Of a DNA stretch of 64,000 bases, positions 45,461-54,763 are shown in pieces (the stretch's first letter is position 1; every line of letters starts with the position of its first letter). The translations under genes and the position numbers were made by a program. Origin of the DNA: JBBPYC01 sp038200275 (GTDB lineage: Bacteria; Pseudomonadota; Gammaproteobacteria; Burkholderiales; Burkholderiaceae_C); contig JBBPYC010000081.1 in assembly GCA_038200275.1 (NCBI GenBank), positions 62,001-126,000 on the forward strand, written 5' to 3'. Under the pieces are notes generated by a model that had not been told where the DNA came from, searched no databases, and was given only the letters and a program-made list of their open reading frames with translations.

Positions 45461-47026
45461 GTGTCGCTTATCAAGTCTGCCTCCACCGTTTCGCTTTTCA
45501 CGCTGGTGTCGCGCATCACGGGTTTGGTGCGTGAACTGCTGATCGCCTCCACCTTCGGCGCCAGCGCCATGACGGATGCATTCAACGTCGCGTTTCGCAT
45601 TCCGAATCTGTTTCGGCGCCTGTTCGGCGAAGGCGCGTTCAGCCAGGCGTTTGTGCCGGTGCTCGCATCAACCCGCGCACAGGCAGGGGATGAGGCGACC
45701 CACCTGTTGATCGACCGGGTCGCGACGCTGCTGGCCTGGGCGTTGGTGCTGACCTGTGCATTGGGTGTGGCGGCCGCGCCGCTGCTGGTCTGGGCATTGG
45801 CCAGTGGCTTGCAGCAGGACCCGGGCGGCTTCAACGCCGCCGTGTCGATGACGCGCTGGATGTTCCCCTACATCGGCTTCATGTCGATGGTCGCGCTTGC
45901 GTCCGGCATCCTCAATACCTGGAAGCGCTTCGCGGTGCCGGCTGCGACGCCAGTGCTGCTCAACCTGTCGATGATCGCTGCTGCCTGGCTGCTCGTGCCA
46001 TGGCTGAAAACGCGCGGCATCGATCCGATTTTCGCGCTGGCCGCGGGGGTCATGTTGGGCGGCTTACTGCAGCTTCTGGTGCAAGTGCCGGCGCTCAAAC
46101 GCCTCGGGTTGCTTCCACGCATCGGCCTGCGTTGGTCGCGTATTCGTGCTGCGTGGGCGGACCCGGCCACGCGCCGCGTTGCGCAACTGATGGGGCCGGC
46201 GTTGCTGGGCGTCAGCGTGGCGCAGGTGTCGCTGCTGATCAACACGCAGATCGCCTCGCACCTGACGACCGGCAGCGTCACCTGGCTCAACTACGCAGAC
46301 CGACTGATGGAATTCCCGACCGGCATGCTCGGCGTCGCATTGGGCGTGGTGCTGATGCCGCAGCTTGCCGGCGCACGCGCGGTCGCCGATGCAAATCGGT
46401 ATTCGGACATGCTCGACTGGGGCTTGCGACTCGTGGTGCTGCTTGCGGTGCCAAGTGCGGTGGCGCTGCTGCTGTTCGCCGAGCCGCTGGTGTCGGTGCT
46501 CTATCACTACGGCGCATTCGGGGCGGAAGACCTGCTGCAGACCCGGCGTGCCTTGATGGGCTACGGCGCTGGACTGATTGGCATTGTGGCCATCAAGGTG
46601 CTTGCGCCGGGCTTTTACGCAAGCCAGGACATCCGCACGCCGGTGCGCATCGCCATCGTCGTGCTGGTGCTCACGCAGCTGATGAACCTCGTGTTCGTGC
46701 CGCTGTTTCAACATGCGGGGCTTGCGCTGTCGATTGGTATCGGAGCGTTGATCAACGCGACGTGGTTGCTGATCGGGCTGATTCGGCGCGGCAGTTATTC
46801 CCCACTGCCGGGCTGGTTCGCCTTCATTGCGCAAGTGGCGGCTGGCAGCGTCTGCATGGGCGCGCTGCTTTTTTGGGCAAACCAGCATTTCGACTGGATC
46901 GGGCTGCGGGACCAGCGTTTGCTGCGAATCGGCTTGATGGCCGCACTGCTGCCGGCTGCAGCAGCGATTTACTTTGCAGTCATTCGGCTGTGCGGCTTGC
47001 GGTTTGGCCAGTTTTTAAAGAAGTGA
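45461..47026 (+). CDS. murJ: MurJ, lipid II flippase
   Basis: The 521-residue MOP-family membrane protein has about 14 helices. The N-terminus SLIKSASTVSLFTLVSRITGLVREL and the following DAFNVAFRIPNLFRRLFGEGAFSQAF are MurJ/MviN signatures with functional Arg residues. It moves lipid II across the inner membrane for peptidoglycan. GTG at 45461 gives the family start; just upstream (45415-45456) is a TTTAATAGCAACAAGCGC segment that may be a dispersed repeat. Confidence 0.95.
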   Translation: MSLIKSASTVSLFTLVSRITGLVRELLIASTFGASAMTDAFNVAFRIPNLFRRLFGEGAFSQAFVPVLASTRAQAGDEATHLLIDRVATLLAWALVLTCALGVAAAPLLVWALASGLQQDPGGFNAAVSMTRWMFPYIGFMSMVALASGILNTWKRFAVPAATPVLLNLSMIAAAWLLVPWLKTRGIDPIFALAAGVMLGGLLQLLVQVPALKRLGLLPRIGLRWSRIRAAWADPATRRVAQLMGPALLGVSVAQVSLLINTQIASHLTTGSVTWLNYADRLMEFPTGMLGVALGVVLMPQLAGARAVADANRYSDMLDWGLRLVVLLAVPSAVALLLFAEPLVSVLYHYGAFGAEDLLQTRRALMGYGAGLIGIVAIKVLAPGFYASQDIRTPVRIAIVVLVLTQLMNLVFVPLFQHAGLALSIGIGALINATWLLIGLIRRGSYSPLPGWFAFIAQVAAGSVCMGALLFWANQHFDWIGLRDQRLLRIGLMAALLPAAAAIYFAVIRLCGLRFGQFLKK

Positions 47027-47147
47027 CATCACAGGATTCTGGGCACACGCAGTCTCGGTCGAGCTGCATTGGGTGGCTCGAGATTTCCTGCAAATTCGAG
47101 AAGATCTGCAATTGACGCTTCGCAACACGGCAAGGTAAAAAGCCCGC

Positions 47148-47996
47148 ATGCAATTTCGTTTTGAGGCGCCCACGCCGCTTGAATTCTTTCGTTCGCTCGT
47201 CCACAGCGACGAGCAATTCCCGCTTCTCGAAGCGTCGGCCAGCCTGGCGCAGGACGAATATCCGCAACTCGACGTGCAGCAAGTGCTGGGTGACGTCGAT
47301 CAGCTGCTCGCCCGGCTGAAGCGCCGGCTCGCGGGCGATGCGGCCCCGCTGGCCCGGCTGCGGACGTTAAGCCAGTTTTTTTACCGTGATCTCGGATTCG
47401 GCGGCAATGTCAATGACTACTACGACCCAGACAACAGCTATCTGAACGCCGTGCTGCGCACGCGACGCGGCATCCCGATCTCACTGGCGGTGTTGTGGCT
47501 CGAACTCGCGCACGGTCTCGAGTTGTCGGCGCATGGCGTGAGTTTTCCAGGGCACTTCATGGTGCGGGTCACGCTGCCGAAAGGGCAGGCCGTGATCGAC
47601 CCGTTCACTGGACAATCGATGAGCCGCAGCGAATTGGCCGAGCGCCTGGAGCCGTTTCGACGGCAGACTGGCACCGCCCACGGCACCGAGATGCCGGTGG
47701 CGAATTTCCTGAAGCCCGCACATCCGCGCGATATCGTTGCGCGCATGTTGCGCAACTTGAAGGAAATCCACCGCGCGCAGTCGGACTGGCAGCGTCTGCT
47801 GGCCGTGCAAGACCGGCTGATCGTGCTGTTGCCCGAAAGCTGGGTTGAATATCGCGACCGCGGGCTCGTGCATGCGGAGTCGGGCAATACCGCTCAGGCC
47901 TTGGCAGATCTGGACGTCTACCTCGCAAAAGCTGGCTTCGAGATCGACATCGCTGCAATTGCAGATCGGGCTGCACAGTTGCGCCAGAGTCATTAG
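47148..47996 (+). CDS. SirB1 family protein (transglutaminase-like/TPR)
   Basis: The 282-residue protein has the SirB1 N-terminal transglutaminase-like region: FFYRDLGFGGNVNDYYDPDNSYLNAVLRTRRGIPISLAVLWLEL, where the classical Cys is not present but His occurs in VSFPGHFMVRV. A C-terminal TPR-like part (about residues 195-275) contains RMLRNLKEIHRAQSDWQRLLAVQDRL. The biochemical role is unknown; in Burkholderiales it typically follows murJ. ATG at 47148 is clear. Confidence 0.85.
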   Translation: MQFRFEAPTPLEFFRSLVHSDEQFPLLEASASLAQDEYPQLDVQQVLGDVDQLLARLKRRLAGDAAPLARLRTLSQFFYRDLGFGGNVNDYYDPDNSYLNAVLRTRRGIPISLAVLWLELAHGLELSAHGVSFPGHFMVRVTLPKGQAVIDPFTGQSMSRSELAERLEPFRRQTGTAHGTEMPVANFLKPAHPRDIVARMLRNLKEIHRAQSDWQRLLAVQDRLIVLLPESWVEYRDRGLVHAESGNTAQALADLDVYLAKAGFEIDIAAIADRAAQLRQSH

Positions 47997-48142
47997 GTTC
48001 AACCCCCGGCCAACAGCCGCAACCAACAACCTCACCCCAAAACGCCGCGTCGCTTCAAAGGTCGCAGGTCAGCCTCAACGCCGCGGCTTTCCATCCCAAC
48101 AAGCGCAATCCGGGATGAACCCCTTCGACAGCAAGGCAGCCC

Positions 48143-49210
48143 TCAGTCAACCGCCACCCGCGGGCCATCTTGCGCAGGGTCGGCAGCCATGATTTCACCG
48201 ATCCGAAACACCTGTTCGCCCGCCGCGCGCAAGGTCTGAGCGCAATCGTCCGCATGGTCGGCAGCGATCACGCAGATCATGCCGATGCCGTTGTTGAATG
48301 TGCGGTTCATCTCGATGTCATCGATGCCGGATACGCGCTGCAGCCAAGCAAACAGCTCGCTCCTGGGCCAGGCGGTGGCAGACAGCCTTGCTGTCGTGCC
48401 GGCGGGCAGCACGCGCGGGATGTTCTCGAGCAGGCCGCCGCCCGTGATGTGGGCGAGTGCCTTGATTGGATGCGCGGCCAACGCAGCGAGAACCGGTTTC
48501 ACGTAGATGCGGGTCGGTGTCATCAGCGCGTCGCGAAACGGGCGTCCGTCCAGCGTGTCGGGCAGCGAGTCCGCTGCGCGCTCGATGCATTTGCGTACCA
48601 GTGAGAACCCGTTTGAGTGGACGCCACTCGACGCAAGCCCGAGCACCACGTCGCCGGGCTGCACGCTCTGGCCGCTCAAAATCTTCGCCTTTTCAACCGC
48701 ACCCACGCAGAAACCGGCGAGGTCGTATTCACCGTCTGGATACATGCCCGGCATCTCGGCTGTCTCACCGCCGATCAGCGCACAGCCCGCAAGTTCACAT
48801 CCTTTGGCAATGCCGCCGACCACGGCCACTGCCGTTTCGACATCGAGCTTGCCGCACGCGAAATAGTCCAGAAAGAACAGCGGCTCGGCGCCTTGCACCA
48901 GCACATCATTCACGCTCATTGCCACCAGGTCGATGCCGACGGTGTCGTGCCGATTCCATTCGAACGCAAGCTTGAGCTTGGTGCCGACGCCGTCCGTGCC
49001 GCTGACCAGCACCGGTTCGGCATATCGCTTGGGCACCTCGAACAGCGCGCCGAAGCCGCCGATGCCGGCCAGCACGCCGTCCCGCATGGTGCGTTTTGCA
49101 AGCGGCTTGATGCGCTCGACCAACGCGTCGCCTGCGTCGATGTCAACGCCCGCCGACTTGTAGCTAAGCGCAGAGGATGCGGATGGGGATGCGGAAGGGG
49201 GTGCGGTCAT
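48143..49210 (-). CDS. purM: PurM, phosphoribosylformylglycinamidine cyclo-ligase
   Basis: The 355-residue AIR synthetase carries out step five of purine synthesis. Motifs: [85 protein letters not shown] and [17 protein letters not shown] short Ser/Ala-rich N-terminal extension precedes the usual start. It is divergent from hda. Confidence 0.96.
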   Translation of the reverse strand: MTAPPSASPSASSALSYKSAGVDIDAGDALVERIKPLAKRTMRDGVLAGIGGFGALFEVPKRYAEPVLVSGTDGVGTKLKLAFEWNRHDTVGIDLVAMSVNDVLVQGAEPLFFLDYFACGKLDVETAVAVVGGIAKGCELAGCALIGGETAEMPGMYPDGEYDLAGFCVGAVEKAKILSGQSVQPGDVVLGLASSGVHSNGFSLVRKCIERAADSLPDTLDGRPFRDALMTPTRIYVKPVLAALAAHPIKALAHITGGGLLENIPRVLPAGTTARLSATAWPRSELFAWLQRVSGIDDIEMNRTFNNGIGMICVIAADHADDCAQTLRAAGEQVFRIGEIMAADPAQDGPRVAVD

Positions 49211-49513
49211 GAAGGCAGTTCAAGAAGGACAAGCAAGCAGCGCAGAAGTGCGTAAGTGCGGGAGCGCGCAACGAGTCCGCATCGCCATGGGACTCGCCGA
49301 TTCGACCCCGGCCTGCACATGGGGCAACCGTTGCAAGTCGCAGAGACGAAGCGACGCGGTGCGCGGCACTAAAATTTGCAGCAAATTTTATCGTTGCTCA
49401 GTGAACCTTTCGTTATCGCCAATCCTCCCGATGTGGCCCGCCTGCGTGGTCCCGCGTGCAGCGGCCAGGTCGGGCGCGGTGACGACCGGCGCCCGGCGGT
49501 TTTGACAACACCC
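49211..49513. other. Divergent regulatory region between purM and hda
   Basis: 303 nt without a supported gene. It holds a perfect AT-rich inverted repeat: ten-base arms TAAAATTTGC / GCAAATTTTA around one A at 49370-49390, striking in GC-rich surroundings. It lies 160 nt from the purM start and 124 nt from the hda start. I saw no PurR-box match that I would defend. Confidence 0.5.
49370..49390. promoter_or_regulatory. Perfect AT-rich inverted repeat (operator-like)
   Basis: Ten-base arms (TAAAATTTGC and its complement) with a one-base spacer. The symmetry and AT content resemble a dimeric regulator binding site or a hairpin. The regulator is unknown. Confidence 0.45.
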
Positions 49514-50221
49514 ATGCGGATGCAGCAACTCGCGCTCGACATCGGCCTTGCGGTCGTGCCTGGTTTCGACAATTTTTGTATCGGTGCAAATCTTCAGGCG
49601 GTCCAGCATCTTCGGCTGGCGGTGTCGGGCGTAGACGAGGATGACCATGCGCCGACGCGCCCGCCAACGTACCTCTGGGGCGAAGCGGGCGCTGGCAAAA
49701 CCCATCTGCTGGCCAGCGTTCGCGCGGTGTTTGCAGCGCGCGGTTGCAGCGTCGGCTGGCTCGATGCCACGTCGGCCGAGCCGCCCGCCGAATTCGATGA
49801 GAGCTGGTCGGCGCTGTTGCTTGATGACGTGGATCGCTTCGACGCCGTTCGGCAGCAAGCCGCGTTCAACTGGTTCGTGAACGCGCAGACGCAGCGCCGC
49901 TGGGTGCTGGCTACAGGCGCCTGGCCGGTGGCGGATTTGATACTGCGCGAGGACTTGCGCACGCGGCTTGGCTGGGGCCACGTGTTCGCGCTGCAACTGC
50001 TCGGCGACCACGATCGCCGCACCGTGCTGCAGACGCGCGCGAACGCCCGCGGCATGCATCTGGGCGACGACGTGATCGAGTTCATGCTGCGGCGCTTCTC
50101 CCGGGATCTGGGCAGCCTGCTCGATTTGCTGGATCGGCTCGACCGCTTTTCGCTGCGCACCGCACGGCCGATCACGGTGCCGCTGCTCAAAACCATGCTG
50201 GAGTCGGACGACAAACGATGA
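49514..50221 (+). CDS. hda: Hda, regulatory inactivator of DnaA
   Basis: The 235-residue AAA+ protein related to DnaA domain III has an N-terminal clamp-binding-like QLALDI, Walker A GEAGAGKTHLL, Walker B LLLDDVDRF and a sensor/arginine-finger region LREDLRTRLGWGHVFALQLL. With the DNA-loaded clamp it triggers ATP hydrolysis by DnaA after initiation. ATG 49514 or 49520 both keep the clamp motif; I use the first. It overlaps the following HAD gene by ATGA. Confidence 0.9.
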   Translation: MRMQQLALDIGLAVVPGFDNFCIGANLQAVQHLRLAVSGVDEDDHAPTRPPTYLWGEAGAGKTHLLASVRAVFAARGCSVGWLDATSAEPPAEFDESWSALLLDDVDRFDAVRQQAAFNWFVNAQTQRRWVLATGAWPVADLILREDLRTRLGWGHVFALQLLGDHDRRTVLQTRANARGMHLGDDVIEFMLRRFSRDLGSLLDLLDRLDRFSLRTARPITVPLLKTMLESDDKR

Positions 50222-50934
50222 CGAAGAAGACGAAGCACCGTTCGCCAGAGCCCGAGCGCATCAAGGTCGCGCTGTTTGATCTGGACCACACGCTGCTGCC
50301 GATCGATTCAGACCACGGCTGGGGTGCCTACACCACCCAACTCGGCTGGACCGACGCGGTCAACTTCACCCGCCGCAACGACGAATTCTTTGCGCAGTAC
50401 AAGGCAGGCGCGTTGGACATCAACGCCTACGTGCGGTTTGCCACCGAAGCAATCCGGCTGCAAGGTGCTTCAAAATCGATAGCTGCACGTGCAGGCTACA
50501 CTAGCGCCATCCGACAAAAACACCTGAAAATCGAGGCACTGGAACTGGTGCAGCGCCACCGCGCCGCCGGTGACCGGCTGGCGGTCGTCACGGCCACCAA
50601 CGAATTCGTGACCCGGCCGCTGGCCGATCTGTTCGGCATCCAGGACCTGATCGCGGTGCGGCTGGAACGCGATGCGGCCACGGGCTGGATCACCGGTGCC
50701 ATCGATGGCACACCGTCGGTGCGAGGGGGCAAGGTCACGCGGGTCGAACAGTGGCTGGGCGAGGCGGGCCTCGGCTGGAGCGACGTCGAAAGCACTTTCT
50801 ACTCCGACTCGGTGAGCGATCTGCCTCTGCTCGAAAAAGTTGATCACCCGATCGCAACCAATCCGGATGACCGATTGCGCGACATCGCCCGAGAGCGCGG
50901 TTGGCCCGTGCTCGATCTGTTCAAAAAAATCTGA
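50218..50934 (+). CDS. HAD-superfamily subfamily IB phosphatase
   Basis: The 238-residue protein has HAD motif I LFDLDHTLLPIDSD, motif II in VVTATNEFVTRP, and motifs III/IV in GGKVTRVEQWL and YSDSVSDLPLLEKV. It is the SerB/CicA-like subfamily that removes phosphate from small molecules; the substrate is not known. It overlaps hda by ATGA and precedes pcnB, a conserved Burkholderiales order. Within it, 50466-50512 contains an AT-rich CAAAATCGATAGCTGC stretch resembling intergenic repeats. Confidence 0.88.
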   Translation: MTKKTKHRSPEPERIKVALFDLDHTLLPIDSDHGWGAYTTQLGWTDAVNFTRRNDEFFAQYKAGALDINAYVRFATEAIRLQGASKSIAARAGYTSAIRQKHLKIEALELVQRHRAAGDRLAVVTATNEFVTRPLADLFGIQDLIAVRLERDAATGWITGAIDGTPSVRGGKVTRVEQWLGEAGLGWSDVESTFYSDSVSDLPLLEKVDHPIATNPDDRLRDIARERGWPVLDLFKKI

Positions 50935-50952
50935 CAGCCCCGTGCTTCTTTC

Positions 50953-52590
50953 ATGATCAAGAAATTCATCGACGAGCTGATCACACGCGCCACCGGTGGC
51001 CGCGGCCGATCGGTCTCGAAGTTCGGCAAACGCGCCGAGGTGCCGGCCAGCGTGCACGGAATCGATCCGGCAGGTGTGGACGAGCGGGCGCTGAACGTCG
51101 TGCGCACGTTGCAGAACGCCGGCTACCAAGCCTACATCGTCGGCGGGGCGGTGCGGGATCTGCTGGTCGGGTTGAAGCCGAAGGATTTCGACGTGGCGAC
51201 CGACGCGACGCCCGAGCAGGTGAAAAGCCTGTTCCGGCGCGCCTTCATCATCGGCCGACGCTTTCGCATCGTGCACGTGGTGCACGGCCGCGGGCGTGAG
51301 CACGAGGTGATCGAAGTCTCGACCTTCCGCGCCTATCTGGACAACAGCGCGGCGGGCACCGCAGTGGCCGGCAATGAGAAAACATCGAAGAGTCAGCTGG
51401 CCGGCATGCAGCATGCCGTGGATGTCTCGGGCCGGGTGCTGCGCGACAACGTCTGGGGTCCGCAAATCGAGGATGCCGCGCGGCGCGACTTCACGATCAA
51501 CGCGATGTACTACGACCCGCAGACACAGATCGTGGTCGACTACCACAGCGGCATCCAGGATGCGAAGAAAAAGACACTGCGCATGATCGGCGATGCCGCT
51601 GCGCGCTACCGCGAAGACCCGGTGCGTATCATCCGCGCGGTCCGTTTCGCGGCCAAGCTGCAGCAGCGCGGCTTCACGCTCGACAAGAAGACGGCCGAGC
51701 CGCTGATCGCGTCGCAAAAATTGCTTGTGGAAGTGCCGCAGAGCCGGCTGTTCGATGAGATGCTGAAGCTGCTGCAAACCGGCCATTCGCTGGCGACGAT
51801 CGCGCAGTTGAAGGCGCTGGGTCTGGCACGTGGCATCTATCCGCTGCTTGACCTCGTGGTGCAGCGAGCCGATACGCCATTCGTCGCCGCCGCACTTGCC
51901 GATACCGATCGGCGCGTGGGCGAGAGCAAACCCGTGGCACCCAGCTTTCTGCTGGCCTGTGTGCTCTGGGCCGATGTACTGACCGGCTGGAATCAGCGCC
52001 TGAATGCGCGGCAGCACCCATTTCCCGCGCTGCAGGAAGCGATCGACAACGTGTTCGACGAGCGTATTGGCGACGTGTCCGGCCGCGGCAAGCTGGCTGC
52101 CGACATGCGCGACATCTGGATGATGCAGCCGCGCTTTGACAAGCGCACCGGTCATGCTCCGCTGTCGCTGGTCGAGCAGCCGCGCTTTCGGGCGGGTTTC
52201 GACTTCATGCGGCTGCGCGCCGAGATCGGCGAGATCGACATCACGCTGGCCGACTGGTGGCAGGAATTCTCAATCGCCGACGATGCCACGCGGCAGGACC
52301 TGATCGACCGGCTGCGGCACGAGCAGCAGTCCGGCAGTCAGCAGCCCCGACCCGCGCGCAAGCGGCGGTCTGCACCGCGCGACGGTGCAGCACAGGAGCG
52401 CCCAGAAGGCGCGCCCATGCAGGCCGTTGGCGACGATGCAGACGGTGATGTTGCGGCTGGGCACCACGCGCCTGCGGACGGTGCGGAAGGCGCAGCAGCA
52501 GCTCCCAAGAAGCGGCGCCGGCGTCGCTCGAGCGCAGCGAAGAACGACGCGGCGCAAGCCCCGCGGGACCCGGGCGCGCAAGAGACTTAA
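50953..52590 (+). CDS. pcnB: PcnB, poly(A) polymerase I
   Basis: The 545-residue nucleotidyltransferase has YIVGGAVRDLLVGLKPKDFDVATDATPEQ with the catalytic Asp pair, RRDFTINAMYYDP, and a tRNA-nucleotidyltransferase-like body with EDPVRIIRAVRFAAK. It adds 3' poly(A) tails and promotes RNA decay. The last ~75 residues are a low-complexity basic and Ala-rich tail (PARKRRSAPRD, KKRRRRRSSAAKN), probably a disordered RNA-binding extension. It is clearly PcnB rather than CCA-adding enzyme by context next to folK and by length. Confidence 0.93.
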   Translation: MIKKFIDELITRATGGRGRSVSKFGKRAEVPASVHGIDPAGVDERALNVVRTLQNAGYQAYIVGGAVRDLLVGLKPKDFDVATDATPEQVKSLFRRAFIIGRRFRIVHVVHGRGREHEVIEVSTFRAYLDNSAAGTAVAGNEKTSKSQLAGMQHAVDVSGRVLRDNVWGPQIEDAARRDFTINAMYYDPQTQIVVDYHSGIQDAKKKTLRMIGDAAARYREDPVRIIRAVRFAAKLQQRGFTLDKKTAEPLIASQKLLVEVPQSRLFDEMLKLLQTGHSLATIAQLKALGLARGIYPLLDLVVQRADTPFVAAALADTDRRVGESKPVAPSFLLACVLWADVLTGWNQRLNARQHPFPALQEAIDNVFDERIGDVSGRGKLAADMRDIWMMQPRFDKRTGHAPLSLVEQPRFRAGFDFMRLRAEIGEIDITLADWWQEFSIADDATRQDLIDRLRHEQQSGSQQPRPARKRRSAPRDGAAQERPEGAPMQAVGDDADGDVAAGHHAPADGAEGAAAAPKKRRRRRSSAAKNDAAQAPRDPGAQET

Positions 52591-52624
52591 TCCCCGAGCA
52601 CTGTCGGTTCATAGGCTGCTTGAA

Positions 52625-53110
52625 TTGGATGCGTCGGTTGTCGCCTACATCGCGCTCGGCGCAAATCTTGGCGCTGCCGAGCGCACTTTGTTTGCCGCGG
52701 TGCAGCAGATTGCCGGGTTGCCCTCCACGCAACTCACCGCGCGGTCTTCGCTGTACCGCAGTGCGCCAGTCGACGCCACAGGCCCGGATTATCTGAACAT
52801 GGTCGTCGCTGTCGACACGCGTCTTGCGGCCGAGCCGTTGCTGCAGGCACTGCAGCATATCGAGAACCTCAGCGGCCGCCAGCGACCTCATCCCAACGCG
52901 CCCCGTACATTGGATCTGGACGTCCTGCTGTACGGCAAGCAACACATCGACACGCCGACACTGGTGGTGCCGCACCCGCGCATGTGGCAGCGCGCGTTCG
53001 TGCTGCACCCGCTCGCAGAGATTGCACCGCACTGGGTGGACGCTGCCATGCTGGAAAGCGTGGCCACCCAGCGCATCGAGAAAATCCCTCGAACATCCGA
53101 TTGCGGCTGA
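52625..53110 (+). CDS. folK: FolK, HPPK of folate biosynthesis
   Basis: The 161-residue pyrophosphokinase transfers pyrophosphate from ATP to 6-hydroxymethyl-dihydropterin. Motifs: YIALGANLG at the start, SSLYRSAPVD, and RPHPNAPRTLDLDVLLYG with HPRMWQRAFVLHPLAEIAP. There is no ATG; TTG at 52625 is the most economical start, giving about 160 residues as in the family, but the exact start is uncertain. It lies 34 nt after pcnB, the common pcnB-folK pair. Confidence 0.9.
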   Translation: MDASVVAYIALGANLGAAERTLFAAVQQIAGLPSTQLTARSSLYRSAPVDATGPDYLNMVVAVDTRLAAEPLLQALQHIENLSGRQRPHPNAPRTLDLDVLLYGKQHIDTPTLVVPHPRMWQRAFVLHPLAEIAPHWVDAAMLESVATQRIEKIPRTSDCG

Positions 53111-53156
53111 CGGCGCCTGCAAACCCATACGACGACTTTATGAGCCCCAAGCAAAC

Positions 53157-54035
53157 ATGAATTACGAAACCCTGCTCCATGAAAACAACGACGGCGTCCT
53201 GACGCTGACTTTGAACCGTCCCGCCAATCTGAACGCATTCACCGTGCGCATGGCGGAAGACCTGATCAACGCGTACCGCGACGCGAGCGAAGACGATGCG
53301 GTGCGCGCGATCGTCGTGACCGGCAGCGGCAAGGCGTTTTGTGCCGGCATGGACTTGGACACGCAAGGCAACGTGTTCGGCCTGGACGAATCGCTGCACC
53401 CGACACGCGCCGACCTGGAGCAGCGGCTGGAAGACCCCGAGATCGTCCACGGCGTACGTGACACCGGCGGCCGCGTGTCGCTGGCGGTGTATCAATGCAA
53501 GAAGCCGGTGATCGCTGCGATCAACGGCGCGGCGGTCGGCATCGGCGCGACGATGACGTTGCCGATGGACTTTCGATTTGCATCCGACAAACTGCGCATG
53601 GGCTTCGTGTTCGGCAAGCTCGGCATCGTGCCGGAGGCGTGCTCGAGCTGGTTTCTGCCGCGCATCGTCGGCATCACGAAAGCGCTGGAGCTGACTTATT
53701 CGGCGCGTATCATCGACGCCGAAGAGGCGCTGCGCTGCGGCCTGGTCAGTGAGGTGCACCCGGTCGAGTCGGTGCTGGCCAAGGCGCAGGCGTTCGCGCG
53801 CAGCCTGGTGACCGATCGCTCACCGGTGTCGGTCGCGTTGATCCGCCAGATGATGTGGCGCAATTCGGCCGCACCCGACCCGGTGCAGGCGCACCGGGTC
53901 GATTCGCTTGCGATGTACTACACCAGCATCGGCGACGGCAAGGAGGGCGTGGCTTCGTTTCTGGAAAAACGTTCGCCGAACTTTCAGCAGAAAGCGTCCG
54001 CGATGCCGGACTTCTATCCGTGGTGGAACGATTGA
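53157..54035 (+). CDS. Enoyl-CoA hydratase/isomerase family protein
   Basis: The 292-residue crotonase-fold protein contains NRPANLNAFTVRM, VVTGSGKAFCAGMDL and AAINGAAVGIGATMTLPMDFRFA, forming the oxyanion hole, then GKLGIVPEACSSWFLPRIVG with the catalytic Glu position and KALELTYSARIIDAEEA. It probably hydrates or isomerises an acyl-CoA in fatty-acid or aromatic degradation. ATG at 53157 is clear. The neighbours folK and greB give no pathway clue. Confidence 0.88.
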   Translation: MNYETLLHENNDGVLTLTLNRPANLNAFTVRMAEDLINAYRDASEDDAVRAIVVTGSGKAFCAGMDLDTQGNVFGLDESLHPTRADLEQRLEDPEIVHGVRDTGGRVSLAVYQCKKPVIAAINGAAVGIGATMTLPMDFRFASDKLRMGFVFGKLGIVPEACSSWFLPRIVGITKALELTYSARIIDAEEALRCGLVSEVHPVESVLAKAQAFARSLVTDRSPVSVALIRQMMWRNSAAPDPVQAHRVDSLAMYYTSIGDGKEGVASFLEKRSPNFQQKASAMPDFYPWWND

Positions 54036-54075
54036 TTGACCAGGCGCTTCGAGCTTCCCATTCCGGTGTGCCATC

Positions 54076-54639
54076 ATGAGCAAAGCCTTCACACGGGAGA
54101 GCGACGCTTCGGAAGCGGATGACGACGACGACATCGCGACGCCTGCTCTGCCGGACGGCGCCAAGAACTACATCACACCGGGCGGCTATCAACGACTGCG
54201 CACCGAACTGTTTGCGCTGATCGACGACGAACGCCCGAAGGTGGTGGAAGCCGTGCACTGGGCCGCCAAGAACGGCGATCGGTCTGAGAACGGCGACTAC
54301 ATCTACGGCAAGAAACGCCTGCGCGAGATCGACCGTCGCATGCGTTTTTTGACCAAGCGCCTGGAGATTGCCGAAGTGGTCGACCCCAGCGTGCACCACG
54401 GCCGCGAGCAAATCTTCTTCGGTGCCACCGTGACGTATGCCGATGAAGAAGACCACGAACGCACCATCACGATCCGCGGCGTGGACGAGGCCGACAGTTC
54501 AGCGGGCGAGGTAAGCTGGATTTCGCCGGTCGCGCGCGCGTTGCTGAAGGCCCAGGTCGGCGATGTCGTGAAACTCGTGGTGCCGACCGGGGTGCAGGAG
54601 ATCGAGGTCCTTGCGGTGCGCTATCCGGCGCCCGCATAG
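54076..54639 (+). CDS. greB: GreB, transcription elongation factor
   Basis: The 187-residue protein has an N-terminal coiled-coil finger with ITPGGYQRLRTELFAL and NGDRSENGDYIYGKKRLREIDRRMRFLTKRLE, in which the acidic tip acts in RNA polymerase backtrack cleavage, and a C-terminal FKBP-like domain with WISPVARALLKAQVGDVV. It has an extra ~28 acidic residues at the N-terminus (a run of Asp) before the coiled coil. It is convergent with dinB. Confidence 0.94.
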   Translation: MSKAFTRESDASEADDDDDIATPALPDGAKNYITPGGYQRLRTELFALIDDERPKVVEAVHWAAKNGDRSENGDYIYGKKRLREIDRRMRFLTKRLEIAEVVDPSVHHGREQIFFGATVTYADEEDHERTITIRGVDEADSSAGEVSWISPVARALLKAQVGDVVKLVVPTGVQEIEVLAVRYPAPA

Positions 54640-54681
54640 ACAATTTCGACCCGCACCTGGTCAAGCAAGAAAGACAGCAGC

Positions 54682-54699
54682 AGGAGGAGGAGGAGGAGG
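54682..54699 (+). repeat. (AGG)6 microsatellite in a small hairpin
   Basis: Six AGG units lie 43 nt past greB, flanked by CAGCAGC and GCTGCTG, which can pair around the repeat. It is in the convergent greB-dinB gap. It may act as a weak terminator or be a slippage-prone neutral repeat. Confidence 0.6.
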
Positions 54700-54763
54700 C
54701 TGCTGCACCTGCGCTTTTGCCTGGTTCGATCGAAAAAGCGGGCTTTAACGGGTGGTCGGTTGC

